Shown: piece after piece, positions 33,130 to 43,565 of the stretch
Position numbering within the stretch: position 1 is the first letter of the stretch
How the letters are laid out: every line of letters starts with the position of its first letter
Assembly (NCBI GenBank): GCA_029721435.1
Contig: CM056577.1
Span: 121,275,219 to 121,339,218, forward strand
Source of the DNA: Gymnothorax reevesii
Taxonomy: Eukaryota; Chordata; Actinopteri; Anguilliformes; Muraenidae
DNA: 64,000 bases
Reading direction: 5' to 3'
Program-made: the position numbers and the translations under genes
The notes under the pieces: generated by a model
Seen by the model: the letters and a program-made list of their open reading frames with translations, nothing else
Told to the model about the DNA's origin: nothing
The model's database searches: none

Positions 33130-34278
33130 TGTGATCCGCGTTTCTGCCTGCCATGTTTAAGTTCTGTGCCTGGCCTAGCCATGTTGATTGATTTTCTGTG
33201 TATAGCGACCACTGCCTGCCCCTTGACTATTCTTGGATTGTGTATTGTGTTTTGATTATTTTAGATTCTCGTGTTATTATTTTTCATGTCCTGTTTTATT
33301 ATTTAGTCTTTGCCTCAGTTCCCTAGATTGCTGATCATGTTTATTCTGCCATGCCTCGCTTTGCACTTCGTTTACCCAGTCTCGTCTTGTGTAGGTCTTT
33401 GCTCACGGTTTTGTCTTACGTGCCACACATTCGGGTGATTTATTGGTTTCTGGGTTTTCAATCTTCCTTCATTATCTCGTGTGCTTCCTTCCTCTCTCTG
33501 TTACTATCCACTAACCATACTAACAGTTTATTGTTTTCGATTAATTACTAACCAAGATTAACATTGTATATTTTTACTAACTGACTAACTTGCACTCGGG
33601 ATTGTATAGCTGCACATACTAATAGACTAACGATCTCTCAGCATTCGCCCAATCTGTATCTCCGCCCTCCTTGCCTATCACTAATTATCTCTACTGCAGT
33701 TTCCACTTATATCTCAGGCTTTCCCTTTTCTTTAGACTGTACACTTTAGTACTCCTTAACCGGAGCTGTTTATTCATTCATAGGAATGTCTCGTTATCCC
33801 TGTCTGTGTTTTGGCATTCGCCAGATTCATGTAATTAGATAATCCCTCATGTGTCTATCCTGATTATTGTTTCATTGATCGCACCTGTGCTCCCTTATCG
33901 TGTTTACCTCGGATGTGTATTTAAGGTGTCTTCACATTCAGTTCCATGTCAGATCGTTCTTCCTAGCTTCCTGTGCCACGTTTGTTTACGCCTTGATTCT
34001 AAGTGATTTATCTTTCTGACTGGACCGCCTGACTACCGAGCCTTGCCTATTCCCTGTACTGTACCGCATTCTTGTGTATCGACCTATTTTTGCCTGACTA
34101 CGGATTTTGTTTTTGGTGCCCTGGTAACGATTCTGGATTTCGCCCTTTGGATACTGATTTTGGATTGAGGACTTTGTGCTGTTGCCAGCTCTGTTGGGGG
34201 GGTTACCCCCTTCAGAAATAAAGCCTCCTTTTGCATTCATCTGGTTTTCGCTATTGGTTCATTTCGTAAATCCCAACA
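33130..34278 (+). mobile_element. Solo LTR, Gypsy type (about 1.15 kb)
   Basis: Starts TGTGATCCGCGTTTC and ends AAATCCCAACA. The internal phrases (ACTAATAGACTAACGATCTC, TCTCCGCCCTCCTTG, GGATTTCGCCC) parallel those of the minus-strand Gypsy LTR read in sense, so it is a relative. A TATA-like GTATTTAAGG (33917) precedes AATAAAG (34218). I see no gag or pol beside it and no clear target duplication, so the exact ends could shift by a few bases. Confidence 0.75.
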
Positions 34279-34421
34279 CCACTAGTTGGAATAAAATGTT
34301 GAGATACAAATTTAGAGCAAACCTATGCTGCAGATTAGTTTTATTTAATGTCTCAATAGGGATAGCAGCAGGGATTTGTTTGTTAGTGGAAAGTAAAGAG
34401 TGAATAGACTGATCCTGAATT

Positions 34422-34440
34422 GGGGGGGGGGGGGGGGGGG
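34422..34440. repeat. G homopolymer (19 nt)
   Basis: A pure G run. Its length is likely unreliable in an assembly. Confidence 0.9.
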
Positions 34441-34589
34441 TGTCTCAAAAACGGGATAATGGGGTATTGTTCATGTTCAGTGTGTTCGATGTGGGATGTA
34501 TTAAGGTCTGTTATGCTTCTCGACATGATTATTTTTATACCGCTAGGTAATCAATTAATTTTTGTAGGAAATTTCTCAAGGAGTAACTC

Positions 34590-35460
34590 TTAATTTTATG
34601 TTTTGGAACTGCAGAGGTCTACAAAACTTGAGAGAAGTGAAGCAAGTCATGAGTAAGTGAAAGGACATAGACTCCAAAGTTGTTTTTCTACAAGAATGAA
34701 GAAATCTTTTAGATGAAGATAATAAAAAAAAAATTAGGATGACAGGGTATTGTATTTACAGCATCATGCTCATTCCAGGTTAAAGGAGTTATGACTTTAA
34801 TTCATTAAACAGTACCATTTAAAGTGAAAAAAGCAATCAAAAATAGAAGAAGATACTTAATATTCCAAGGTTCCCTTCTTACTGAAAATTTAAATTTAGT
34901 AATAGTAACTAAATAGTTTCGTGCATGCACTTAAAAACATGCGTTAAAAATAACACAATTATTGTTTGTTTTTAACACATCACTATGTCAAATTAAGGAC
35001 AACATAACGTGTTAATTTCCAACACATTCATTTCAAGAGTGCGGTAGCTAAACTGTTATGACAAAAACATACCAGACAAACACAAAAAATGTAGGGAAGC
35101 TAGAGGAACATTGCTTCATTGCATTTGGCAATGCAGGAAATGTTTTGGGAAGAGGTTAGAGTTATAATTAAGTAGATAATTTTGAAGCAAATTTAATGAA
35201 ATTTTATGTTTTGTTGGGCTTATATCTAAAAATAAACAAATAAATACCCTCATTAATTACGGTAAAAGTGAGCAAGTATTTATAAACCTCAGTATGCTGA
35301 ATTCCAAAAAAATGTATTGCATAGTTTTGGGAAAATACAGACCAAGCACCGTTCAATGGATAAGACAGATGTTTGTGGGATTTTAAAGAGAGTTTGCTGT
35401 ATTCCTCCGTACTTTTGTAAGTAGAAAAGTCAATGCAGGCACGTCTTAGTTGCAAAATGG
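34590..35460 (+). pseudogene. L1-type LINE fragments (endonuclease start and ORF2 end)
   Basis: At 34595-34915 a broken reading gives INFMFWNCRGLQNL, then VVFLQE, RRYLIFQGSLL and ENLNLVIV, the start of an L1/Tx1 APE endonuclease (W-N-x-R-G-L and F-L-Q-E). At 35085-35455 another broken frame gives CREARGTLLHCIWQC and STVQWIRQMFVGF, the zinc-knuckle-like end of L1 ORF2. Everything between, including RT, is missing. A short AT-rich stretch (34916-35040) separates the two. Many stops show great age. Confidence 0.65.
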
Positions 35461-36555
35461 ATAGTTTAACAGAGTAGAGGAACTAGTGGGTCTGTTCCCC
35501 AAGTACAGATGAAAAATAACCAACAACTTATGGAAAATGTGAACATGTATAGCTGAGAGTTCAAAGGAACAAATGGTAATTTGCCTATAGTGATAGTTGG
35601 TGGGGGAGAGACAAACAAGGTGAGGAGAAATTGGGGTGTTGGCAGAGGGATGGTGAGGTTAACACCCAGGGCTGAAGGGTGGTGAGGTTAACATACAAAG
35701 GAAATGGTCAAGGAATTACATACAAGAAGTACTGGGGCCAGACAAGGTTGGGTATTGGCCCTCCACAATGTGCAAAACTTCAGAGGGCCTATCTGCTTTT
35801 GGCACCCGTGTTTTCCAACAATGTTTTCAAACCTTCTATTAGAACGGATAATTTACATTTTAAAGGGTAAACATCACATATTTGAGACTATATGGTGGCC
35901 CTTTATCAATTATGTAGAGAATTTTGATCTGTTAGATGATGATGTTTAATTTGTGTGAACAGAGCATTTTCCGGTCTATTATTTCTTTTTTAAAAAAAAA
36001 GTATTTAGTATGCAGCATTCAAAGGAGCCCAATACTTAATTTTGAATACATTACCAACTGTTAAAACAGGAGGAGCAATCATGTTTAGAGTCTGTGACTG
36101 TGCGTTTTCTTTTTTATGGGGGGTTAATGCAGCAATCAAATGTGGAAATTATACTTTACTGTGAATGTAAAAGGCTGCATTTTGAGTTGTTTAAAAGCAA
36201 AATAAAAATATTGTGGCCAAAAAAAAAAAACTATATTTCTTGGCCATATCAGTCCATTTGTAATGGTTTTTCAATGCACGTCAGAGTGGGCACTGAAAAA
36301 TTGTAAAAAAGTAAGGCAGGATCCAAATGCAAAGAAGTGCTTGGTTTCCTTTTGTAGCTAAAAGGTAAATAGGTAAAAAGGCATGTACGAAACAGATAAG
36401 AAACGCCATACCCAAATAAATAAATAAAATCCTGCATGACTGGTTGCAAGCACTAGTGGATTTATACAACAATGTTGAGCCTTCAATCATATTCATGGGC
36501 ATAACAGCCTGCATGAAGAAGTAAAAAAGATCTGCACACCAAAAAAAGTCTAACA
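35461..36555. other. No recognisable feature
   Basis: Contains a small direct repeat GGTGAGGTTAACA at about 35651 and 35679. Short frames only, none with a motif that I know. Confidence 0.5.
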
Positions 36556-36770
36556 CCCAATTTTATAGGAAACTGGACCATAATCCTATTTCTGAATTTA
36601 AATAGCACATTCATTACAAACTTAACACTATTGGAACAAGGAGACGTCACGGAGCCTGAAAATCAATTCATGACTGTTGAATTCCCTAATACTCCAGTTT
36701 TATACATTGCCAAAAATCCACAAAAATTCCCTGACATGCCTCCTGGCAGAACCACTATTGCTGCGGCCAG
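36556..36770 (+). pseudogene. Penelope-like reverse transcriptase fragment
   Basis: Broken frames read FYRKLDHNPISEFK, LEQGDVTEPENQFM, FPNTPVLY and, one frame over, LPKIHKNSLTC. This is the upstream part of Penelope-like RT, which normally has a Y-x-x-L-D segment, an L-x-x-G-x-I-T-x-x-E step and then P-x-T-P-x-F-Y-x-L-P-K-I-H-K followed by P-P-G-R-P. At least two frameshifts and an in-frame stop are present. The fragment ends at the short repeat that starts at 36764. Confidence 0.75.
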
Positions 36771-36868
36771 GCCCAGCATTAGAACTGGGAATTGGGGGGG
36801 CACAGACACGTCCCTTTATGACAATAATTAGTCCTGGCAAGTTCTCAGTCATTTTCCTTTATTGAGTC
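36764..36868. repeat. Short segment shared with 28498-28612
   Basis: See the partner segment in the Gypsy 5' LTR. Here it follows the Penelope-like RT fragment directly. Confidence 0.6.
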
Positions 36869-37019
36869 GTTTTCCAATTATCGTAATTAGCAACTGAAGA
36901 CACAGATTCTCTCCATGTGTGGTCTAACAGCGATGAAATCATGAGCTAAATTCAGTAGAGTTGCGGAACAAGAGCAGAGAATTGGGTTGCACCAGTTGGG
37001 TTGGGTTGTTTTTAAATTA

Positions 37020-37433
37020 TTCTACAATTTTTTTACGCAAGCCTTCACAGGTTGGAGAGCCTCTGGCCATCTTTACTTCTGAGAGACTCAGCCTCTCTAA
37101 GACATCCCTCTTATAGTCAATCATGTCACACACCTGATACCAGTTAACTTAATTACTTGCTAAATGTTTTTTCAGCTGATTCTCTTTTATATCAATTGCT
37201 TTTTCAGTCCTTTTTTTGCCTGTGTCCCAACTTTTTTGAGACCTGTTGCAGCCAGAAAATTTGAAATAAACAAATTTTCTGCATAAAAATGGAAAAAGTC
37301 TGTTTCAACAGTTGAAATATTATCTCTGTTCTATTGAAAATATAAAATTGGCTCATGTGATCTGAAAGTCATTGCATTTTGATTTTATTCACAATTTACA
37401 TTTTGTGCCAACTATTTTGGAATTGGGGTTGTA
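37020..37433. mobile_element. End of a DNA transposon with ACAACCCCAATTCC ends
   Basis: The last bases read GGAATTGGGGTTGT next to TA, and the preceding text (TGTCCCAACTTTTTTGAGAC, AAGTCATTGCATTTTGATTT) is that of a very common fish repeat with these ends. The opposite end of the same family appears at 60646-60790. The left border of this piece is approximate, and it carries no transposase here. Confidence 0.65.
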
Positions 37434-38683
37434 CAAAACCCAAAACCAGTGAAGTTGGTCGTAAATAAAAACAGAATACAATGATTTGCAAATCCTTTTC
37501 AACCCATATTCAATTGAATACACTGCAAAGACAAGTTACTTAATGTTCGAACAGGTAAACTTTGTAATTTTTTGCAAATATTAGCTCATTTGGAATTTGA
37601 TGCCTGCAACATGTTTCAAAAAAGCTGGCACAAGTGGCAAAAAAGACTGAGAGAGTTGAGGAATGCTCATCAAACACTTATTTGAAACATCCCACAGGTG
37701 AACGGGCTAATTGGGAACAGGTGGGTGCCATGATTGGGAATAAAAGCAGCTTCCCTGAAATGCTCAGTCATTCACAAACAAGGATGGGGCGAGGGTCACC
37801 ACTTAGTGAACAAATGCGTGAGCTGATTATCGAACAGTTTAAAAACAACATTCCTCAACGAGCTATTACAAGAAATTTAGGGATTTCATCATCTACGGTC
37901 CGTAAAATCATCAAAAGGTTCAGAGAATCTGGAGGAATCACTGCACGTAAGCGACAAGGCCGAAAACCAAAATTGAATGCCCGTGACCTTCGATCCCCCA
38001 GGCGGTACTGCATCAAAAACCGACATCTGAAGGACATCACCACATGGGCTCAGGAACACTTCAGAAAACCACTGTCAGTAACTACAGTTCGTCGCTACAT
38101 CTGCAAGTGCAACTTAAAACTTTACAATGCAAAGCGAAAGCCATTTATCAACAGCACCCAGAAACGCCGCCGGCTTCGCTGGGCCCTAGCTCATCTAAGA
38201 TGGACTGATGCAAAGTGGAAAAGTATTCTGTGGTCTGACGAGTCCACATTTGAAATTGTTTTTGGAAACTGTGGACGTCGTGTCTTCCGGACCAAAGAGG
38301 AAAAGAACCATCTGGACTGTTATAGGCGCGAAGTTCAAAAGCCAGCATCTGTGATGGTATGGGGGTGTATTAGTGCCCAAGGCATGGGCAACTTACACAT
38401 ATGTGAAGGCACCATTAATGCTGAAAGGTACATACAGGTTTTGGAGCAACATATGTTGCCATCCAAGCAACGTCTTTTTCATGGACGCCCCTGCTTATTT
38501 CAGCAAGACAATGCCAAGCCACATTCTGCACGTGTTACAACAGCATGGCTCCGTAGTAAAAGAGTGCGGGTACTAGACTGGTCTGCCTGTAGTTCAGACC
38601 TGTCTCCCATTGAAAATGTGTGGCGCATTATGAAGCGTAAAATATGACACCGGACTGTTGAACAACTTAAGCTGTACATCAAA
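37434..38683 (+). mobile_element. Tc1-type transposon, 3' truncated
   Basis: Its start (ACAAAACCCAAAACCAGTGAAG) adjoins the previous element. A 5' region with TATAAA-poor but typical Tc1 leader text precedes the transposase. The 3' end is lost within the last codons of the transposase, where an unrelated repeat begins at about 38684, so no right inverted repeat exists. Confidence 0.85.
37784..38683 (+). pseudogene. Tc1 transposase, one stop and truncated end
   Basis: From ATG 37784 (MGRGSPLSEQMREL) the frame is open for 287 codons to TGA at 38645-38647, then continues in frame with RTVEQLKLYIK before the repeat at 38684. The N-terminal helix-turn-helix has RAITRNLGISSSTVRKII, followed by a GRKPKL hook. 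The DD34E core has LWSDEST, QQDNAKPH and SPIENVW, with 34 residues between the second D and E. An upstream open stretch from 37634 adds 50 codons of leader without motif. Missing about 15-20 C-terminal residues. Confidence 0.92.
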
Positions 38684-38849
38684 GTTGTCCCCTTTCTCTC
38701 GGACAGACGGACGGATGCACGCGCGCACACACAGACGGATGGAGGTCAATCCTATATCCCCCTCCCACTTCTTGTTGGCGGGGGATGATAATTCAAGAGT
38801 CAGCAGCTGTACTGCATATTCCATAGGACCTCTAATGGTACCATCGTTG
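38684..38849. repeat. Dispersed repeat fragment (GACGGACGGA ... GGCGGGGGATGATAA)
   Basis: The phrases GACAGACGGACGGATGC, GGAGGTCAATCCTATATCCCC and TTGGCGGGGGATGATAA occur in a repeat common in fish. It truncates the Tc1 transposase and is followed by a solo LTR. Confidence 0.5.
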
Positions 38850-38853
38850 ATGT

Positions 38854-39351
38854 TGTAATGTGAATATAGGCCACTAGATGGCAGTATTTACCTTTTTTTT
38901 GTTAAGCTCAGACTGGAGTCATGTTTAGACATGTCCTGGACATGTCTGGGGCAAGTCTCAGAAAATTAAAAAAAAAAGAGGTCTAAATGTGGGTGGGGTC
39001 TGCAAAAGAGTATATAAGGAAAAGAATTGAGACAGTAAAGTAGTAGGAGAAATTGCAAGAAGATGACCAGACCTGCCATTCTGTTCAAGACCTGTGACGT
39101 TTCTTTTGTGGATTTCTTTGCCTGTGTTTGAGCATTTTCTTCATCCAGGACATCACCAAGCCACCCCACCAAAAAGGGACTGTAATTATTTCTGTTTTTT
39201 CTTATTTATCAATCTTGGTCTTTAGTTGTAGGTTGTTATTAGTCTTTGTCTTTGTTAAAAATTAAATGTGTTTTAGTTGTTAAAACTGTGTTTGTCATCC
39301 CTTGCTGTTGCTGTTGTGTTATAAATGTAATAACAAATTGGGGCCATAACA
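38854..39351 (+). mobile_element. Solo LTR, same family as 17442-17947 (498 bp)
   Basis: Starts TGTAATGTGAATATAGG and ends GGGGCCATAACA, flanked by ATGT at 38850-38853 and 39352-39355. It is close to the copy at 17442 along its whole length, with small indels (for example a missing GGATACATGT-like stretch near 39063). TATA-like GTATATAAGG near 39010. Confidence 0.92.
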
Positions 39352-40630
39352 ATGTCAAAACAAAGCCTTTCAGTAGGCCTACTCTACCCACCATTGCAGG
39401 CTATCTCACTTTGTCTCACTCCAACGCTTTGCCAAAAGTGGACCTTCACTCAGTTGTCCCTCTTTATCAGGGTGGGAATATTGATGACATCCAAAATGTC
39501 ACAAGAACGCTCATTATTGCCAAGTGGGTGAGTCTCCTCTGTCATGGGCCCGTATTCAGAAACGACACTCACACTAATTGAGTGCGAGTGAGTACTAAAA
39601 CTTAGTTAGTGTCAGGTTATACTAAATGAGTTAGTATAAGGTTATACTAACACTCATTTGCTTTCAGAGACCTCACTCACACTGAAAATAGTGTCTCTTT
39701 CTGATTGAAGGTTGAGTGCAGGGAACACATCCCTTGAGCCGCACTAACTTGCGCCGGTATTTCGTTGTCATCACTTTCAGGTTGTTACAAACACTAGAAA
39801 CTCTGGATCATTTACAGCCACGTGCTTGACGCAATCGCAACAATGCAAATTTTAACTCTAATGATGATAACAATGCCGGTAACTTATTAGCTGACCACCT
39901 GGTTTCTGTGCTTACGAACTGCACTGTGGTGAACTTGTGGTTAGCATTTGTGTACCCACCAGTAACTGGCAGGTGCCAGGTGAACTGGCAATAAGGGAAG
40001 CTCAAAACCATTCCTTAAAAATAATTATTGAAAAAAGGTCATATCCAATCATTTAATAAAATTTTATTTACTTGAACTCCAAAAGTACGAAGGATTATCA
40101 TGTTTCGCCAGTTCTACTTGTTGAGTTAGAATGAGCACTGATAATTATTGCCCTGTTTTCATTTCATTAAATTACCATTGCAGAAACTCTGAAAACTCGG
40201 ATTTTTCATTAGGATTTCTCGCGCTTTTCTTTACTCATGGGTTGGAAAATTCTGTGCTCAGCTGGCTTGTGGGGCGCGTGTGGATCGGTCTGCGAGGCTC
40301 CTGTAGCTGCAAGTCACGAGACTCCATTCTTTTCTACAATGTTAATCGCTGAATGTAGAAGGAAATGTCTGGCACGGTCAAGTTCAAGTTCAAGAATTCT
40401 TTATTGTCCCCATGGGCCAAATCGCTCTACAGCCAGCATTAACAAAAACAATCAACAACAATCACAGAGTAACAACACATAACAACACAAAACAATAATA
40501 AATAAAAACAAACAGGTTAATCAGTCACTTGTTCAGCAGACCTATGGCAGCAGGGACAAAAGAATATTTTACTCTATTTGCCCTGCATCTTGGCAGGATA
40601 TACCTGCGGCCTGACGGGAGCAACACAAAC

Positions 40631-41023
40631 TCACCAACCAAGGGCGGCTCTGCTCAGTGAGGAGTGAGCCGCCTTACTTAGGGTTCTGAGCTTGTACACG
40701 TCAGAAAGATCATTTAAGTTAATGCCTGCAATTTTGCTGCACACTCTCACTATACCCTGCAATCTGTTTTTGTTTTTGAGAGAAAGTAAGCCGTACCAGC
40801 AAATAAAAGAAAAGGTCAGAACAGATTCAATAAAACAAGAATAAAACATTTCCATAAAAGTGCTGTCAACATTAAAACTCCAGTTTCCTATAAAAATACA
40901 TGCGTTGATGTGCCTTCTTACAGACAGCATCGCTATGAAAATCAAAAGACAGCTTGTCATCAATGTAAGTGCCAAGATATTTATAATTATGGACCAGCTC
41001 GACGGCTCGATCCTCAATAACAA
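40631..41023 (-). pseudogene. LINE polymerase C-terminal domain in a shifted frame
   Basis: Continues the RT frame after a frameshift near 40872. The part from about 40880 reads NWSFNVDSTFMEMFYSCFIESVLTF-like text, with WYGLLSLKNKNRLQGIVRVCSKI and ending HSSLSRAALGW. This is the usual end of this LINE group, in which F-Y-x-S-x-I-E-S-V-L-T-F-x-x-x-x-W-Y precedes N-R-L-x-x-I-V. The first 50 codons of the frame are antiphase text. Confidence 0.75.
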
Positions 41024-42428
41024 GAGGAGAGATGACTGACCGATGTTTGCGAAAGTCTATCGTCATTTCTTTCGTCTTTGACACATTGATGCACATAAAA
41101 GATGAAGAACACCAGTCTGTGAATTCCTTCACTACAGGGCCATAGTCAGGGTCGTCACAGCTCAGCAAGGACACGATTACTGAGTCATCTGCAAATTTTA
41201 AGATGTGACGCCCCACATGTTGGCTACGGCACTCGTTCGTGTACAAAACAAACAGAAGGGGTGAAAGGACACAGCCCTGAGGTGATCCAGTGGAGGAGAC
41301 TAGAGTGTCTGACAAGACACCATTGACCCTCACACATTGTGGTCTTTCTGTCAAAAAGTCCATTAGCCAGGCTATTAGACCAGGATCGATGCTGTGGAAG
41401 TCCCTTAATTTTTCGGCTAAAATGTGTGGCTGTATGCAGTTAAAAGCAGATGAAAAATCTATAAATAAAAGACGGGTCTTTGCTCCCTCAAGATGAGTCA
41501 AGATCAGATTTAAAAGGGTGGCTAATGCATCCTCGACACCTCTGCCTGACCTATAAGTGAACTGCAATGGGTCCAAGTTATCTTGAACACAGGTAAGAAG
41601 TGTTTCTTTGGCAATTTTCTCTAATGACTTCATAACAAGAGAAGTTAATGCCACAGGTCTAAAATCATTTAGTGATTTGGGGGAAGCAGACTTCGGAAGT
41701 GGAACAATAATGGAATCCTTCCAAAGTAAGGGGACCTTGTGAAGTTGGAGGGACATTGAAAAGATAAAAGTAAAAATGTCTGCCAGCTGGTCAGCACAGT
41801 GCTTAAGAACACGCCCTCCAATGCCATCTGGGCCGGGACTTTTCCTTTCCTTGACTCCACAAAAAAGCTTACAAACCTTGCTCCTGTCAACAACACTATA
41901 CTGTGAAGAGACAGCATTTTTAAAAACCGATACTTCCTCACTAAAATTACGATTATTAAAACGGTTATAAAAATTGTTCAGTTCGTTTGAGAGCACCAGA
42001 TCAGGCCCTCCATTACGGGAGACATGGCTCTTCTTGGATTGCATCCCCATCATGGATTTGACCCCCTCCCATGCAGGACGAGAGCTGCCTGCCCTTAACC
42101 TGCTCTCAACCTTGTCCTTGTACCTGCATTTGGCAAGTTTAAGCTCCTTCTTGAGCTGTTTTTGAAGCTCCCTATATTGAGCGGTGTCACCCTGAGTAAA
42201 GCTAATGTTTCTCTGGTTAATCACAGTTTTGACACTTTTCGTCACCCACGGCTTATTATTGGGGTAGAAGAAAATTTCTTTCCGTGGAATGATGGAGGCC
42301 TCACAAAAGGAAACATATGATGAAACAACATCAGTTAATTCAGTAATATCCTCGCAGACTTCGTGAACAAATCCCAGTCCGTGTTGTGGAAACAGTCCTG
42401 GAGGCAGTGGATTGATTCTTCTGACCAA
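40872..42428 (-). CDS. LINE reverse transcriptase, long open frame
   Basis: 518 open codons on the minus strand. They hold a linker after the endonuclease (NKPWVTKSVKTVINQRN), then RT: KERKSPGPDGIGGRVLKHC, KDSIIVPLPK, LNDFRPVALTSLVMKSLEK, the A motif LLFIDFSSAFNCIQPH, the B motif TGSPQGCVLSPLLFVLYTNE and the catalytic ILKFADDSVIV, then NVSKTKEMTIDFRK and YKYLGTYIDDKLSF. The frame starts inside the protein and overlaps the previous endonuclease frame by about 90 bases in another phase, which marks a frameshift near 42400. The catalytic residues are all present, so this is a recent but broken copy. Confidence 0.88.
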   Translation of the reverse strand: MVRRINPLPPGLFPQHGLGFVHEVCEDITELTDVVSSYVSFCEASIIPRKEIFFYPNNKPWVTKSVKTVINQRNISFTQGDTAQYRELQKQLKKELKLAKCRYKDKVESRLRAGSSRPAWEGVKSMMGMQSKKSHVSRNGGPDLVLSNELNNFYNRFNNRNFSEEVSVFKNAVSSQYSVVDRSKVCKLFCGVKERKSPGPDGIGGRVLKHCADQLADIFTFIFSMSLQLHKVPLLWKDSIIVPLPKSASPKSLNDFRPVALTSLVMKSLEKIAKETLLTCVQDNLDPLQFTYRSGRGVEDALATLLNLILTHLEGAKTRLLFIDFSSAFNCIQPHILAEKLRDFHSIDPGLIAWLMDFLTERPQCVRVNGVLSDTLVSSTGSPQGCVLSPLLFVLYTNECRSQHVGRHILKFADDSVIVSLLSCDDPDYGPVVKEFTDWCSSSFMCINVSKTKEMTIDFRKHRSVISPLVIEDRAVELVHNYKYLGTYIDDKLSFDFHSDAVCKKAHQRMYFYRKLEF

Positions 42429-43565
42429 ACCGGAACCAATATTCTCTTCGGCTTGTTCCTCTTCAGGACGGACTTGTAGGAGGGAACAAGATAAACTGTG
42501 TTGTGATCGGACGTGCTGAGTGGAGCTCTGCTGAAGGACTTATATGCTCCTTTTACGGATCCAAAACACAGGTCCAGACACTTTGCATGTCGAGTGGGAC
42601 ACGTCACATATTGGTAAAAATTTCCCAAGGACTTTGACGGTTTGCAGTGGTTAAAATCACCCAAAATAAAGTGCGGAGCATCCGGCGCTAACCCCTGCAG
42701 TCGCTGCACTGTTTTTAGCATAGCCTGAGTGGCTACATCAGCATTAGCCTTCGGGTGAACATAAACAACAGTACTAAATAACTGAGGAAATTCCCTGGGA
42801 AGATAAAACGGTCGCAGGGATACAGACAGTATCAGTACAGTTCAATGTCTTTGGTGCACATTGTCACCCTGACAATCACCGTATTACACCAGTTTTTATT
42901 GATGTAGAGACACACACCCCCTTGCTGGTCACTGCGGGGTCTCTGTCAAGGCGGAAGGGAACTCCAAATCCATCGATCTCCAACTCTGACTGTGGATCTT
43001 GCTCTTTCAGCCAGGTCTCCGTGAGGGCCAGGATACAAGCGTCTCTGTACTCTGCCAGGTACTTGAAGTTACCCTGAAGCTCATCCACTTTATTCCGAAG
43101 CGACTGAACATTAGCCAGGATGACTGTGGGCAGGGGTATCCGACGGTGGCCCTGCCGCTTGAGCCTCTGCCGTAGTCCGCCGCGTTTCCCCCTTTTCCTT
43201 GCACGCCTTTGCCCGGACGACCAGCTCCGGTTCTCCGTGAAGGGAATCAGCCAGTCGATCTCTAGGGGAACAGCTGTCGAGGGATTTACGATGCCCATCC
43301 CGGAGTCGTGGAACAGAAGTAAGAAGTCGCGGCTATACTGGTGAGGTTTTCCACTCTCACATACTCCAAGTAAAAAGTGGCAGAAAAGTGTTAAAATGAA
43401 GAGAATGCCCCCCAAACTGGGTTGATTCCCTGCTGCCATTGTCTTCCACAGGTGGTTAAAAGAATAGTAAAAAGAGTCAGTAAAAACACTTAAAACACAG
43501 CCAAACAAACGGGCACCTCGCACACTGCTGCTGCGTGTCGCCATAACCAGCGCCATTCTTTTCAC
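42335..43565 (-). pseudogene. LINE APE endonuclease, frameshifted
   Basis: Frame 43565-42876 begins with a basic N-terminal region (RKRGKRGGLRQRLKRQGHRR) and reaches PTVILANVQSLRNKVDEL, LALTETWLKEQDP and LEIDGFGVPFRLDRD, the front half of an APE endonuclease. After a gap without a usable frame (42876-42730), frame 42721-42335 gives HFILGDFNHCK, LDLCFGSV and STSDHNTVYLVPSY, the back half with the catalytic D-F-N and S-D-H motifs. At least two frameshifts break the domain. Confidence 0.85.

Larger units (their letters stand above)
40370..43565 (-). mobile_element. L2/Rex1-type LINE with TTGAAC tail
   Basis: An almost full-length non-LTR element on the minus strand: endonuclease (43565-42335), RT (42428-40872), C-terminal domain (to 40631) and a 3' UTR ending in short repeats (GAACTTGAACTTGAC, plus strand 40378-40395). 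GGGACAATAAAGAATTCTTG before the tail is the typical 3' end of one abundant fish LINE group. Whether it is best called L2 or Rex1 needs a library search. Confidence 0.85.

Noticed and set aside
17442..39351. A single 22-kb retroelement bounded by the two similar LTRs
   Set aside because: The two LTRs have different 4-bp duplications (CGTA, ATGT), and the sequence between holds many unrelated elements.
42876..43565. Secreted or membrane host protein (hydrophobic stretch followed by a basic region)
   Set aside because: The frame continues into clear LINE endonuclease motifs.
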